NCBI GenBank assembly: GCA_003166055.1
Contig: PMWR01000325.1
Coordinates: 3,050 to 11,797, forward strand
Reading direction: 5' to 3'
From: Acidobacteriaceae bacterium
GTDB taxonomy: Bacteria; Acidobacteriota; Terriglobia; Terriglobales; Acidobacteriaceae
DNA length: 8,748 nt
Below are positions 1 to 6,339 of this stretch, in pieces. The position numbers and the translations under genes were made by a program. Every line of letters begins with the position of its first letter. The first letter of the stretch is position 1. The notes under the pieces are model-generated. The model was not told the origin of the DNA. It did no database searches and worked only from the letters and a program-made list of their open reading frames with translations.

Positions 1-55
1 GTCGTGCCCTGTTACAAAGCGCCCAAAGATGACATACCACTTTACTACGATTCGG

Positions 56-1921
56 CTACGCTACGGGGTCGGGAAGGACAGAGGCGATGACTTCGGCGGC
101 GAGGGCGTAGCGGCCGAAGGGGGCGCTGACCTGGGCACCCTGGACCATGGGACGCACGGCTTCCAGCATCTCCTGGGCGATGAGGACGCCTTCGCGGCGG
201 GCGGAGTCGGGGGTGGAGCATTGGGCCATGCGCAGCATGATTTCTTCAGGCATGGAGACGCGGAGATCGTTCTTCATGAATTCAGCGTTGCGCAGGCTGG
301 TGAGTGGCCAGATGCCGGCGATAACCGGAATGCGGAAGCCTTCGATGCGCTTGAGGAAGCTTTCCAGCAATTTGAGGTCGAAGACGGGCTGGGTGATGGC
401 GTACTCGCCTCCGGCTTCGACTTTGTAGGCGAAACGGCGGATTTCATTCTCAATATCGGGCACACCGGGGTTGGCGGCGACGCCGATGGTGAAGTTGGTG
501 CTGGCGCCGATGGCGTTGGCTCCGATATCGAGACCGTGGTTCAAACGGCGGACGATGTTGACCAGACCGATGGAGTCAACGTCAAATACAGCGGTGGCAT
601 CGGGGTAGTTGCCGAGCTTGGGCGGGTCGCCGGTGAGGCAGAGGATGTTGTGCAGTCCAATGGACGAGGCCCCGAGCAGGTCCGATTGAATCGACAGGAT
701 GTTCCGGTCGCGGCAGGTGTAATGCAGAACCGTTTCAATGCCGGTGTGTTGCTGAATCTGGATGCAGAGGCTCTGCGCGCTCATGCGCGCCGAGGCGCGC
801 GGCGAGTCAGGCACGTTGATGGCGTGGACGCCAAGACCGGCAAGGAGGCGGGCGCCTTCAATCTCCCTGGTGCAGTCGATTCCCTTGGGGGTAACGATTT
901 CGACCAGCGTAACGAAGGTACCGTCGGCGATGAGCGAGCCGATGCGGGAGCGGTCATGGAGCGGTGCGGGAGGCGTTTCGCTGTTGATGGCCGGCGCTGC
1001 GCCGGTAGACTGCACGCGGGCCTGCGCGTCGATGGCGCGCATGGCCGAACGCATGGCGCGGATGTGGTTGGGCGTGGTGCCGCAACAGCCGCCGACGATT
1101 TGCGCTCCAGCGGCGATGGCTTTGCGCGCGAAGCTGGCCATGTATTCCGGCGAGCAGAGGTAGATGTTGCGGCCTTCGACGGCGCGGGGCATGCCGGCGT
1201 TGGGCATTGCCGCAAGCGGCAAAGTGGTGGCGGCGCGCATGGCTTCAATAGCGGTGAGAACGGCTGCCGGGCCGGTGGAGCAGTTGACTCCGATGGCGCC
1301 CGCGCCCCACTCGGTGAGCAGCGCGGCGGCCTGGGCGGGGGATGCGCCATCGAGGCAGTTGCTCTCGTCGTCCACCGTCACCATCACCAGCACGGGCAGG
1401 TGGGGAGCGGTTTCGCAGGCGGCGGCGAGAGCTTCGTGGGCCTCGTTGAGGGCGGGCATGGTTTCGAGGATCAGCAGGTCGACGCCGGCATCTGCGAGGG
1501 CTTTGATCTGCTCAGAGAAGGCGGCGCGGGCTTCGTCGAGCCCGGTTTTGCCGAGGGGTTCGAGGCGCACTCCCAGCGGGCCGATGGCGCCAGCGACATA
1601 CGCTTCGCCGGCCTGCTTTTCCTTGAGATGCGCAACGGCCTGGCGTGCCACTCTGACGCCGGCGGCGTTGATTTCAGCAACTTTGCCGGCCAGGCCGTGG
1701 CGGGCAAGGCGAAAGCGGTTGGCGCCGAAGGTGTTGGTTTCAAGAATCTCAGCGCCGGCCTGCAGGTACTCCTCATGGATGGCGAGGATGAGGCCAGGGT
1801 CGGAGAGATTCAGCTCGTCGTAGCACCGGTTGATGAAGACGCCGCGGGCATAGAGCACAGTGCCCATGGCGCCGTCGGCCAGTACGGGACGGTTGGCAAA
1901 AATGTCGGTAAACTGGGTCAT
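56..1921 (-). CDS. yitJ: Bifunctional homocysteine S-methyltransferase / methylenetetrahydrofolate reductase (YitJ-type)
   Basis: 621 aa, cytosolic. Residues 1-295 form a homocysteine S-methyltransferase domain: DGAMGT at 16-21, ETNTFGANR at 61-69, and the zinc-binding cysteines C214 (GVNCSTGP) and C279/C280 (GGCCGTTP). After a Pro/Ala linker (about 300-325), residues 326-615 form an MTHFR TIM barrel: E341 in VEIVTP (likely catalytic acid), NVPDSPRASARMS at 369-381, HYTCRDRN at 400-407, LCLTGDPP at 428-434 and QPVFD at 511-515. The family couples reduction of 5,10-methylene-THF to methyl-THF with methionine formation. There is no cobalamin domain as in MetH. The length is normal for the fused family and both active sites look intact. 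The ATG at 1921 is the only possible start: an in-frame TAG lies five codons upstream and the next Met (19) is inside the conserved DGAMGT. Oddly, the purine-rich AAGAGG directly touches the ATG, with no spacer. It is divergent from the lipoprotein at 2140. Confidence 0.95.
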   Translation of the reverse strand: MTQFTDIFANRPVLADGAMGTVLYARGVFINRCYDELNLSDPGLILAIHEEYLQAGAEILETNTFGANRFRLARHGLAGKVAEINAAGVRVARQAVAHLKEKQAGEAYVAGAIGPLGVRLEPLGKTGLDEARAAFSEQIKALADAGVDLLILETMPALNEAHEALAAACETAPHLPVLVMVTVDDESNCLDGASPAQAAALLTEWGAGAIGVNCSTGPAAVLTAIEAMRAATTLPLAAMPNAGMPRAVEGRNIYLCSPEYMASFARKAIAAGAQIVGGCCGTTPNHIRAMRSAMRAIDAQARVQSTGAAPAINSETPPAPLHDRSRIGSLIADGTFVTLVEIVTPKGIDCTREIEGARLLAGLGVHAINVPDSPRASARMSAQSLCIQIQQHTGIETVLHYTCRDRNILSIQSDLLGASSIGLHNILCLTGDPPKLGNYPDATAVFDVDSIGLVNIVRRLNHGLDIGANAIGASTNFTIGVAANPGVPDIENEIRRFAYKVEAGGEYAITQPVFDLKLLESFLKRIEGFRIPVIAGIWPLTSLRNAEFMKNDLRVSMPEEIMLRMAQCSTPDSARREGVLIAQEMLEAVRPMVQGAQVSAPFGRYALAAEVIASVLPDPVA

Positions 1922-1976
1922 CCTCTTGTCATGCTAAGGCACACGGGCGAGGCGCGCCAGAGTACCGGCCCGCTTT

Positions 1977-2007
1977 GTTATACTTCCCTAGTCATAGCGT
2001 TCATCAA
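1977..2007 (-). promoter_or_regulatory. Possible sigma70-type promoter for the YitJ-type gene
   Basis: On the minus strand, TTGATG (2007-2002) and TATAAC (1982-1977) are separated by 19 bp, about 55 bp upstream of the ATG. The boxes are imperfect and the spacer is long, so this is a weak prediction. No convincing riboswitch or operator was recognised in the 218-bp divergent gap. Confidence 0.25.
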
Positions 2008-2126
2008 CCGGCCTTCGAACCGAGCTTCCTGCAATCTGTCCGATCGGCCGGCAACCGCCATCACAGTGTTCACATTTGCGGCTGTGACCCCAAAAAATTT
2101 CCGCGGCCCAGTCCGCGCTTTTCGTC

Positions 2127-2130
2127 GAGG
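2127..2130 (+). promoter_or_regulatory. Shine-Dalgarno supporting a TTG start at 2140
   Basis: GAGG lies 9 nt before the TTG at 2140, with a second purine run AAGGGA closer in. The TTG start adds Lys2 and Arg4 to the signal peptide n-region, which the in-frame ATG at 2161 would lose. Both arguments favour TTG. Confidence 0.6.
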
Positions 2131-2139
2131 TAAGGGATT

Positions 2140-3597
2140 TTGAAGATCAGAAGTCTTTGGATGAGCGCAGCAGCAGCTCTTGTGGTGGCAGCCGCGCTGG
2201 CAGGATGTGGTGGCACTACGTATCTTGATGGCCGGAATCTGCCCCCCAGCGGGTTGACCAACCGTGTTGTCATAGCAATCCAGAACCCCAGCTCATTTAC
2301 TCAGGGCGCATTGGAGTTTGTGGATGCCTATTACGACATCCGCGGCGGCTACAATGGGAAGCCCGCAACGTTCTCCATCTCAGGATTCTCCGGCGCTTTG
2401 CCCGTCACCATACAGAATATGCCGGAAGAGCAGGCAGGCGCGGTGTACGGCATTGGCTCAGGCGGCAACTTCACCCTGGTGAGCTATGGCAAAGAGAGTT
2501 CCAGCGCGACGGTGAGCGGCCTGAACGGTGTTTCTTCCAGCATCTTCATGAGCCGTAATCAGTCGTTTGTCTTTGCGGCCAACCAGAGTTCCCATGTGCT
2601 CACAGTAGTGAACCGGGGCACCGGCGGGTCGTACCCGCTGAGCCTTCCCGGCGTCTACCGCGTGAGCGTCAACCCCGGCGGCACGTTTGCCATCGCGTTT
2701 GCGCAGAACTCAAATTATGCATACTATCCGCTGGAACTTACGGCTGCGCAGACGATTAACTTCTCCGGCGGACCGGGCACCTGGCCCAAGGCGGCGGTGG
2801 ACTGCGAGCCGTTCAGCGCGCCGGTCTGGTGCCTGCTGCAGGCGCAGAGCCCGGATAATAAGGATCAATGGGGCATGTACTACGGCGCGCCGCTCACCTT
2901 CGATCGTCCGGTGAAGGCGGTTTTCTCCGCCGATGGATCAACGGCCTACGTTTTGAATTGCGGTCCGGAGTGCGGTGGCAACAGTGCTTCGGTTTCGATT
3001 TTGCCGGTGGCGCCGATGATCTTCCTTAACGGCCAGGGGTCGGGCTTGTTGCCGAAGACCGGGACCATCCCCAACATTCCCATTCCCGGCGGAGCCAGCA
3101 ATGCGCTGGTGGATAATTCCACGATGTACGTGGTCGGTCAACAGCCGCAAACGGTAGGTAGTCAGACGCTGTATGGCGGAAATCTGACCCTGGTCAATCT
3201 GACCAGCAATACGGCATCGAATGCCATCTCCATCAGCGACGGTGCTCCGGGTGCGGTCAGCCGGCTGATCCTGGCGGACAACAACACGCTTTGGATCGGC
3301 ATGACCAAGTGCACCAACGGCGTACGCGCGGCCAGCGGCGCGCCTGACGGCTGCCTGACCATGTTCAATACCGCGGCGAATACGGTCACTATGCTGGAGC
3401 CCTACCTGGGCGACGCTACCGGCATTGCCGCGGTGACCGGGCTGAACAAGATTTACACGGCCGTAGGCGGACAGGTGTATATCTACTCGACCGTGGATGG
3501 CTCGGCGATCGACAATCAGTACGTGACCGTAACCGGCACGGCGTGGGACGTCGCCTATATGGATGCGGCTTCCGACGGCGACAATACTGTTTACTGA
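2140..3597 (+). CDS. Secreted beta-propeller-like lipoprotein of unknown function
   Basis: 485 aa. Residues 1-22 are a lipoprotein signal peptide: K2 and R4 in the n-region, an Ala/Leu/Val core, and lipobox L20-A21-G22-C23, so the mature protein should be lipidated at Cys23. The rest is rich in Gly, Ser, Asn and aromatics, with recurring strand-turn units such as SSIFMSRNQSFVFAANQSS (132-150), YRVSVNPGGTFAIAFAQ (173-189) and VKAVFSADGSTAYVLNCG (258-275). Each has the 'position, x-D/N/P-G-x-x-A/L-Y-V' blade pattern of YncE/WD-like propellers. Cysteines are paired in sequence (C222/C231, C274/C278, C391/C405), which suits disulfides in an exported protein. No catalytic motif is visible. The start is TTG with a good Shine-Dalgarno. 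It is divergent from the methionine enzyme and 68 bp ahead of bshB1. The lipoprotein call is secure, the propeller fold is inferred, and the ligand is unknown. Confidence 0.85.
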   Translation: MKIRSLWMSAAAALVVAAALAGCGGTTYLDGRNLPPSGLTNRVVIAIQNPSSFTQGALEFVDAYYDIRGGYNGKPATFSISGFSGALPVTIQNMPEEQAGAVYGIGSGGNFTLVSYGKESSSATVSGLNGVSSSIFMSRNQSFVFAANQSSHVLTVVNRGTGGSYPLSLPGVYRVSVNPGGTFAIAFAQNSNYAYYPLELTAAQTINFSGGPGTWPKAAVDCEPFSAPVWCLLQAQSPDNKDQWGMYYGAPLTFDRPVKAVFSADGSTAYVLNCGPECGGNSASVSILPVAPMIFLNGQGSGLLPKTGTIPNIPIPGGASNALVDNSTMYVVGQQPQTVGSQTLYGGNLTLVNLTSNTASNAISISDGAPGAVSRLILADNNTLWIGMTKCTNGVRAASGAPDGCLTMFNTAANTVTMLEPYLGDATGIAAVTGLNKIYTAVGGQVYIYSTVDGSAIDNQYVTVTGTAWDVAYMDAASDGDNTVY

Positions 3598-3599
3598 AG

Positions 3600-3620
3600 T
3601 CAGTTGTCAGTGATCAGCGG
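3600..3620 (+). repeat. Three tandem TCAGNNN heptamers
   Basis: TCAGTTG, TCAGTGA and TCAGCGG lie in tandem just after the lipoprotein stop codon. Longer heptamer tracts of this flavour occur between genes in some bacteria, so this could be a short or decayed example. Three copies could also be chance. Confidence 0.35.
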
Positions 3621-3651
3621 TGGGTTGCCTGACCGCCCGCCCCTGCTGATC
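3612..3651 (+). repeat. Inverted repeat GATCAGC/GCTGATC before bshB1
   Basis: Perfect 7-bp arms at 3612-3618 and 3645-3651 enclose a 26-nt GC-rich loop. The second arm ends directly before the bshB1 Shine-Dalgarno GGAG (3652-3655). No T-tract follows, so an intrinsic terminator is unlikely. It might affect translation of bshB1 or be incidental. Confidence 0.3.
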
Positions 3652-3665
3652 GGAGCCAATCGCCA

Positions 3666-4478
3666 ATGATCGCCGATTCCATTCGCGATTCCTTCACTGC
3701 CGATGTACTTGCCATTGCGGCGCACCGCGACGACGTGGAACAGACCTGTGGCGGCACGCTGCTGCGCATGGCTTCGCGCGGATTGCGCACCGCGATCCTC
3801 GACCTGACCCAGGGCGAGGCTGGAACGCGCGGGACTGCCGATGACCGGGCAAGAGAAGCGGCGGAGGCGGCACAGTTGCTCGGCGTGGGCTGGCGTCAGG
3901 CTCTCGATCTGCCTGACGGGGCGATTGAAAACAGTCTGGAAAACAGGTTGAAGATCGTAAGGATATTGCGGCATGTGCGGCCCCGCGTGGTGATTCTTCC
4001 CTATTGGCAGGCGCGGCATCCCGACCACGCAATTGTGGCTGCGTTGGGGTATGAGGCTTGCTTTTTGTCGGGGCTGGCCAAGGCGCCTGCGGTGCGGCGG
4101 ACGCTCGCTATTCGCTCGCAGGGACCTGGTTCTTCGGCGCAAGGGGAGCCCGAGTCAAACGACCTTACCGGTGCGCCGCATCGGCCGTTCAAGATTGTAT
4201 ATGCCAGCCTCTACGCCGATGTGCGGCCGAGCTTCATTGTGGACATTACGCCCTTCATCGAGCAGAGGCATGCGGCGCTGATGGCTTACCGTTCGCAATA
4301 CGCCAACCAGGCGGCGGGCATCGGGCTCTTTGTGGCGGAGGAAGAAATTCGCGAGCGTACGTTTGCGGAGGCGCGCCACTATGGGCTGCTGGCCGGGGTG
4401 CGCTACGGCGAGCCGTTTGTGCAGAAGGAAGTGGGGCTGGTGGACGACTTGACGCTGGTGCCTGTGCAGTCGATCTGA
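3666..4478 (+). CDS. bshB1: Bacillithiol biosynthesis deacetylase BshB1 (PIG-L family)
   Basis: 270 aa, a cytosolic zinc hydrolase. BshB1 removes the acetyl group from GlcNAc-malate made by BshA, giving GlcN-malate, to which BshC adds cysteine to form bacillithiol. Visible motifs: AHRDDVEQTCGG at 19-30 (HxxDD zinc/catalytic motif; H20, D22, D23), GEAGTRGT at 50-57, HPDH at 118-121 (third ligand H121), SLYADVRPSFIVDIT at 181-195, and the closing signature HYGLLAGVRYGEPF at 238-251. Usual BshB1 proteins are near 235 aa. The extra length is largely a polar Gly/Ser/Glu insert at about 148-172. The family's usual AHPDD Pro is Arg21 here. ATG at 3666 has GGAG 10 nt upstream. No bshA or bshC lies in the window. 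A related N-acetylglucosamine deacetylase is the alternative, but the C-terminal signature favours BshB1. Confidence 0.85.
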   Translation: MIADSIRDSFTADVLAIAAHRDDVEQTCGGTLLRMASRGLRTAILDLTQGEAGTRGTADDRAREAAEAAQLLGVGWRQALDLPDGAIENSLENRLKIVRILRHVRPRVVILPYWQARHPDHAIVAALGYEACFLSGLAKAPAVRRTLAIRSQGPGSSAQGEPESNDLTGAPHRPFKIVYASLYADVRPSFIVDITPFIEQRHAALMAYRSQYANQAAGIGLFVAEEEIRERTFAEARHYGLLAGVRYGEPFVQKEVGLVDDLTLVPVQSI

Positions 4479-4600
4479 AGCAGCGCGCTGAATGAAATTC
4501 CAGTGATCCCTCCCAAGACAAAGATGTGACAGTGAGGAAACCATCACAATCTTCCCGCCTCTTCTTCACTGAACAATGAAGAATGCTTTCCAGATGCTTT

Positions 4601-4606
4601 GGGAGG
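4601..4606 (+). promoter_or_regulatory. Strong Shine-Dalgarno fixing the start at 4612
   Basis: GGGAGG lies 5 nt before the ATG at 4612. The in-frame ATG at 4576 has no Shine-Dalgarno and would put 12 extra residues ahead of a well-formed signal peptide, so it is rejected. Confidence 0.75.
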
Positions 4607-4611
4607 CAACG

Positions 4612-5145
4612 ATGGTTAAATCTGTCTGGATCGCGATTGTGCTTTTTCTGCTTTCTTCGATTTGCTGCCTGGCGCAGTCGAACGATGAAGACGCGGGCGG
4701 CTTCGTAGCAGGTGAGTATGGCGCTGGCGGACGAACCGGCTCCGGCGGAGTGTATCTCGGTCTTTATGATACTGGCGGCTTGCAAAGGCTCGCCTCGCCT
4801 CGCCATTTTCTTGCGCCTGGCTTCTTTCTGGAACTTGGGTTGGCCGGGGCTACACCGAAGACGCCGGTTGACGGGTTGTTTTCTTTCAACTTTCAATCGA
4901 CATACAACCTTCACCAGGATCCGACCAGATCGAGGCGCACGCCAGCATTTCTGTTTTTCAACGGCGGCTACTCGCGCTTCTTTGTCACTGGAAATGCTGT
5001 GAACTACGGTGGTGGAGTCATGTGGCGCTTCACACAAAGGAACGATGAGTTCAGAGGCCTGCGCATCGAGTATCGAGAGTCTTACATGCCGGGTTGGGGA
5101 CGTCAGCCAACTGTGCGCCTTTCATTTGAACGGACAGACTTCTGA
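4612..5145 (+). CDS. Small exported beta-rich protein, possible outer-membrane beta-barrel
   Basis: 177 aa. The N-terminus (MVKSVWIAIVLFLLSS, then ICCLAQS) is a Sec signal peptide likely cut after A21 or Q22. C18/C19 lack a proper lipobox, so it is probably not a lipoprotein. The mature part has alternating aromatic/hydrophobic strands and Gly/Asn turns: GSGGVYLGLYDTGG (43-56), APGFFLELGLAG (68-79), GLFSFNFQSTYNL (88-100), PAFLFFNGGYSRFF (111-124), NYGGGVMWRFT (131-141), GLRIEYRESY (149-158) and TVRLSFERTDF (167-177). The terminal Phe in an amphipathic strand resembles an outer-membrane beta-signal. I count about seven or eight strands, which would suit a small barrel or a periplasmic beta-sandwich. 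No enzyme motif was recognised. The region between bshB1 and this gene (4479-4611) holds nothing clear. Confidence 0.75.
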   Translation: MVKSVWIAIVLFLLSSICCLAQSNDEDAGGFVAGEYGAGGRTGSGGVYLGLYDTGGLQRLASPRHFLAPGFFLELGLAGATPKTPVDGLFSFNFQSTYNLHQDPTRSRRTPAFLFFNGGYSRFFVTGNAVNYGGGVMWRFTQRNDEFRGLRIEYRESYMPGWGRQPTVRLSFERTDF

Positions 5146-5219
5146 GATTGCGCAAGGATGCCGACGCAAATAGTATTCCTGCAGCGAGGGAAGAGGACCG
5201 GCGCTGCGCGAGCTGGATT

Positions 5220-5246
5220 GGATCGATAAGAAATGCTTATTGATTC
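5220..5246 (+). repeat. 11-pair hairpin / operator-like inverted repeat
   Basis: Arms GGATCGATAAG (5220-5230) and CTTATTGATTC (5236-5246) flank the loop AAATG. As DNA the arms match at 9 of 11 positions. As plus-strand RNA both mismatches become G-U pairs, giving 11 continuous pairs. An A/T-rich stretch (5247-5258) follows but no T-run, so it is not a standard intrinsic terminator. It sits about 60 bp before the methyltransferase start, where an operator or leader hairpin would lie. Confidence 0.45.
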
Positions 5247-5308
5247 TAAAGATAAAATGACGTTGCCTTATGTGGTGATTTCCGCAAGACTGGGTCTGGA
5301 GGCACTGA

Positions 5309-6091
5309 ATGACACAGACCTGGGACCCGCTTGCCTACGCGCAGGACGGCGCATTCGTTCACGGGCTCGCCGGCGGGGTGTTTGAATGGCTGGACGCGAA
5401 GCCGGGAGAATCGATTCTCGACCTGGGCTGTGGGGACGGGCAGCTTACGCAGCGGGTTGCGGCTACGGGCGCACTTGTGAGGGGCGTGGACGCGTCGGCA
5501 GAGATGGTTGCAGCGGCGCGAACACGAGGCATTGATGCCGTGCGTGCGCCGGCTGAATCGCTGCCTTATCCCGATGCGGAATTCGATGCGGTGTTCTCGA
5601 ATGCGGCTCTGCACTGGGTGCGCGACCAGGATGCAATGATGGCGCAGGTGCATCGAGTGCTGAAGCCGGGCGGGCGATTTGTTGCGGAGATGGGCGGGCA
5701 CGGAAACATCGCCGCGATTCAGGTAGCGTTTATGGCGGTGCTGGCGCGGCATGGGTATTCAGGCCGCGAGGACGGGGTCAACTACTACCCGACGACGCGC
5801 GCTTATACATCGCGGCTTGAGAGGCACGGGTTTCATGTGCAGCAGATCGCGCTGACCCCGCGACCCACGCCGCTGGCTGCGAGCGGGATGCAGGGGTGGC
5901 TGCGGACATTTCGGGCCGGAGTGCTGGAGGGGTTGCCGCAACCGCTGCGCGATACGGTGGTGGAGGAGACAACGGCGCTGCTGGCGCCGGTGCTGCGCGA
6001 CGAGGAAGGGAACTGGACGGGGGATTACGTGCGACTGCGGTTTGTCGCCACCACTTGCGGCGGGGCAGGCGCTCGCTTATCGCTCGCATGA
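5309..6091 (+). CDS. Class I SAM-dependent methyltransferase (trans-aconitate methyltransferase-like)
   Basis: 260 aa, cytosolic, no signal peptide. Rossmann-fold SAM motifs appear in order: ILDLGCGDG at 36-44 (motif I), the acidic ribose-binding D61 in VRGVDAS (58-64), AEFDAVFSNAALHWV at 90-104 (motif II), and LKPGGRFVAEMGG at 118-130 (motif III). The N-terminal WDPLAYAQDGAFV and the SNAALHWV stretch resemble Tam/UbiE-like small-molecule methyltransferases. The substrate cannot be read from the sequence. Residues after about 247 (TTCGGAGARLSLA) look like an unconserved tail caused by a late stop codon. GGAGG lies 6 nt before the ATG, an excellent start. An 11-pair hairpin lies upstream and a strong 13-bp hairpin begins 12 nt after the stop codon, so it is probably transcribed alone. 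Confidence 0.88.
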   Translation: MTQTWDPLAYAQDGAFVHGLAGGVFEWLDAKPGESILDLGCGDGQLTQRVAATGALVRGVDASAEMVAAARTRGIDAVRAPAESLPYPDAEFDAVFSNAALHWVRDQDAMMAQVHRVLKPGGRFVAEMGGHGNIAAIQVAFMAVLARHGYSGREDGVNYYPTTRAYTSRLERHGFHVQQIALTPRPTPLAASGMQGWLRTFRAGVLEGLPQPLRDTVVEETTALLAPVLRDEEGNWTGDYVRLRFVATTCGGAGARLSLA

Positions 6092-6103
6092 GCTTGGTTG
6101 CTT

Positions 6104-6138
6104 CCCACCCATGCGCCAAAAGAAAGCGCATGGGTGGG
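6104..6138. repeat. Perfect 13-bp intergenic hairpin, REP-like
   Basis: CCCACCCATGCGC (6104-6116) and GCGCATGGGTGGG (6126-6138) are perfect complements around the 9-nt purine-rich loop CAAAAGAAA. A T-G pair can extend it to 14. It starts 12 nt after the methyltransferase stop codon. No T-tract follows on either strand, so it would act as a 3'-end stabiliser or REP-type repeat rather than a classical terminator. A second small inverted pair (GGGTG/CACCC) overlaps its right edge. Confidence 0.6.
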
Positions 6139-6185
6139 GCACCCGGCAAAATTCAACGACACCGACCTTGGGTGCGTTGGAGGAT

Positions 6186-6200
6186 CGGAATGCAATTCCG
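6186..6200. repeat. CGGAAT/ATTCCG hairpin followed by a TTCC-rich tract
   Basis: Perfect 6-bp arms (6186-6191, 6195-6200) around GCA. On the plus strand it runs into a pyrimidine-rich stretch to about 6235 with repeated TTCC units. This weakly resembles a terminator, but the tract is C-interrupted. Confidence 0.35.
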
Positions 6201-6327
6201 TTTCCTTCCATTCCATACGTTTCCGCTCTTTCCGCGTCGAAAGTCTCAAGCGACTTCATTGCGAGCGATCTGAATCACAGGCATCTCCATTTTGAAACGC
6301 TGGCCTGCTGTGCAGTTTTTCCAGACC

Positions 6328-6331
6328 GAGG
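6328..6331 (+). promoter_or_regulatory. Shine-Dalgarno fixing the start at 6340
   Basis: GAGG lies 8 nt before the ATG at 6340. The in-frame TTG at 6292 has only a poor AGG at about 10 nt and would add 16 residues ahead of an already long signal-peptide n-region. Confidence 0.6.
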
Positions 6332-6339
6332 CAAAATAC

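Noticed and set aside
2041..2056. GGCCGGCAACC in the divergent gap, resembling part of a SAM riboswitch core
   Set aside because: Only this short string and a CCGGCC/GGCCGG pair are present. The other conserved segments and a closing P1 are missing, and it faces the lipoprotein gene rather than the methionine gene.
2068..2089. TCACA-N8-TGTGA inverted repeat in the divergent gap
   Set aside because: The half-site order is the reverse of CRP-type sites (TGTGA-N6-TCACA), and the arms are only 5 bp.
29..2143. 704-codon open frame on the plus strand covering the YitJ-type gene
   Set aside because: It lies opposite a gene with intact motifs of two enzyme families. Its Gly/Ala/Asp/His-rich translation has no recognisable domain, as expected for an antisense frame in GC-rich DNA.
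4525..4548. TGTGA...TCACA before the exported protein gene
   Set aside because: The 14-nt spacing does not fit the 6-nt spacing of CRP/FNR-type sites, and 5-bp arms are common by chance.
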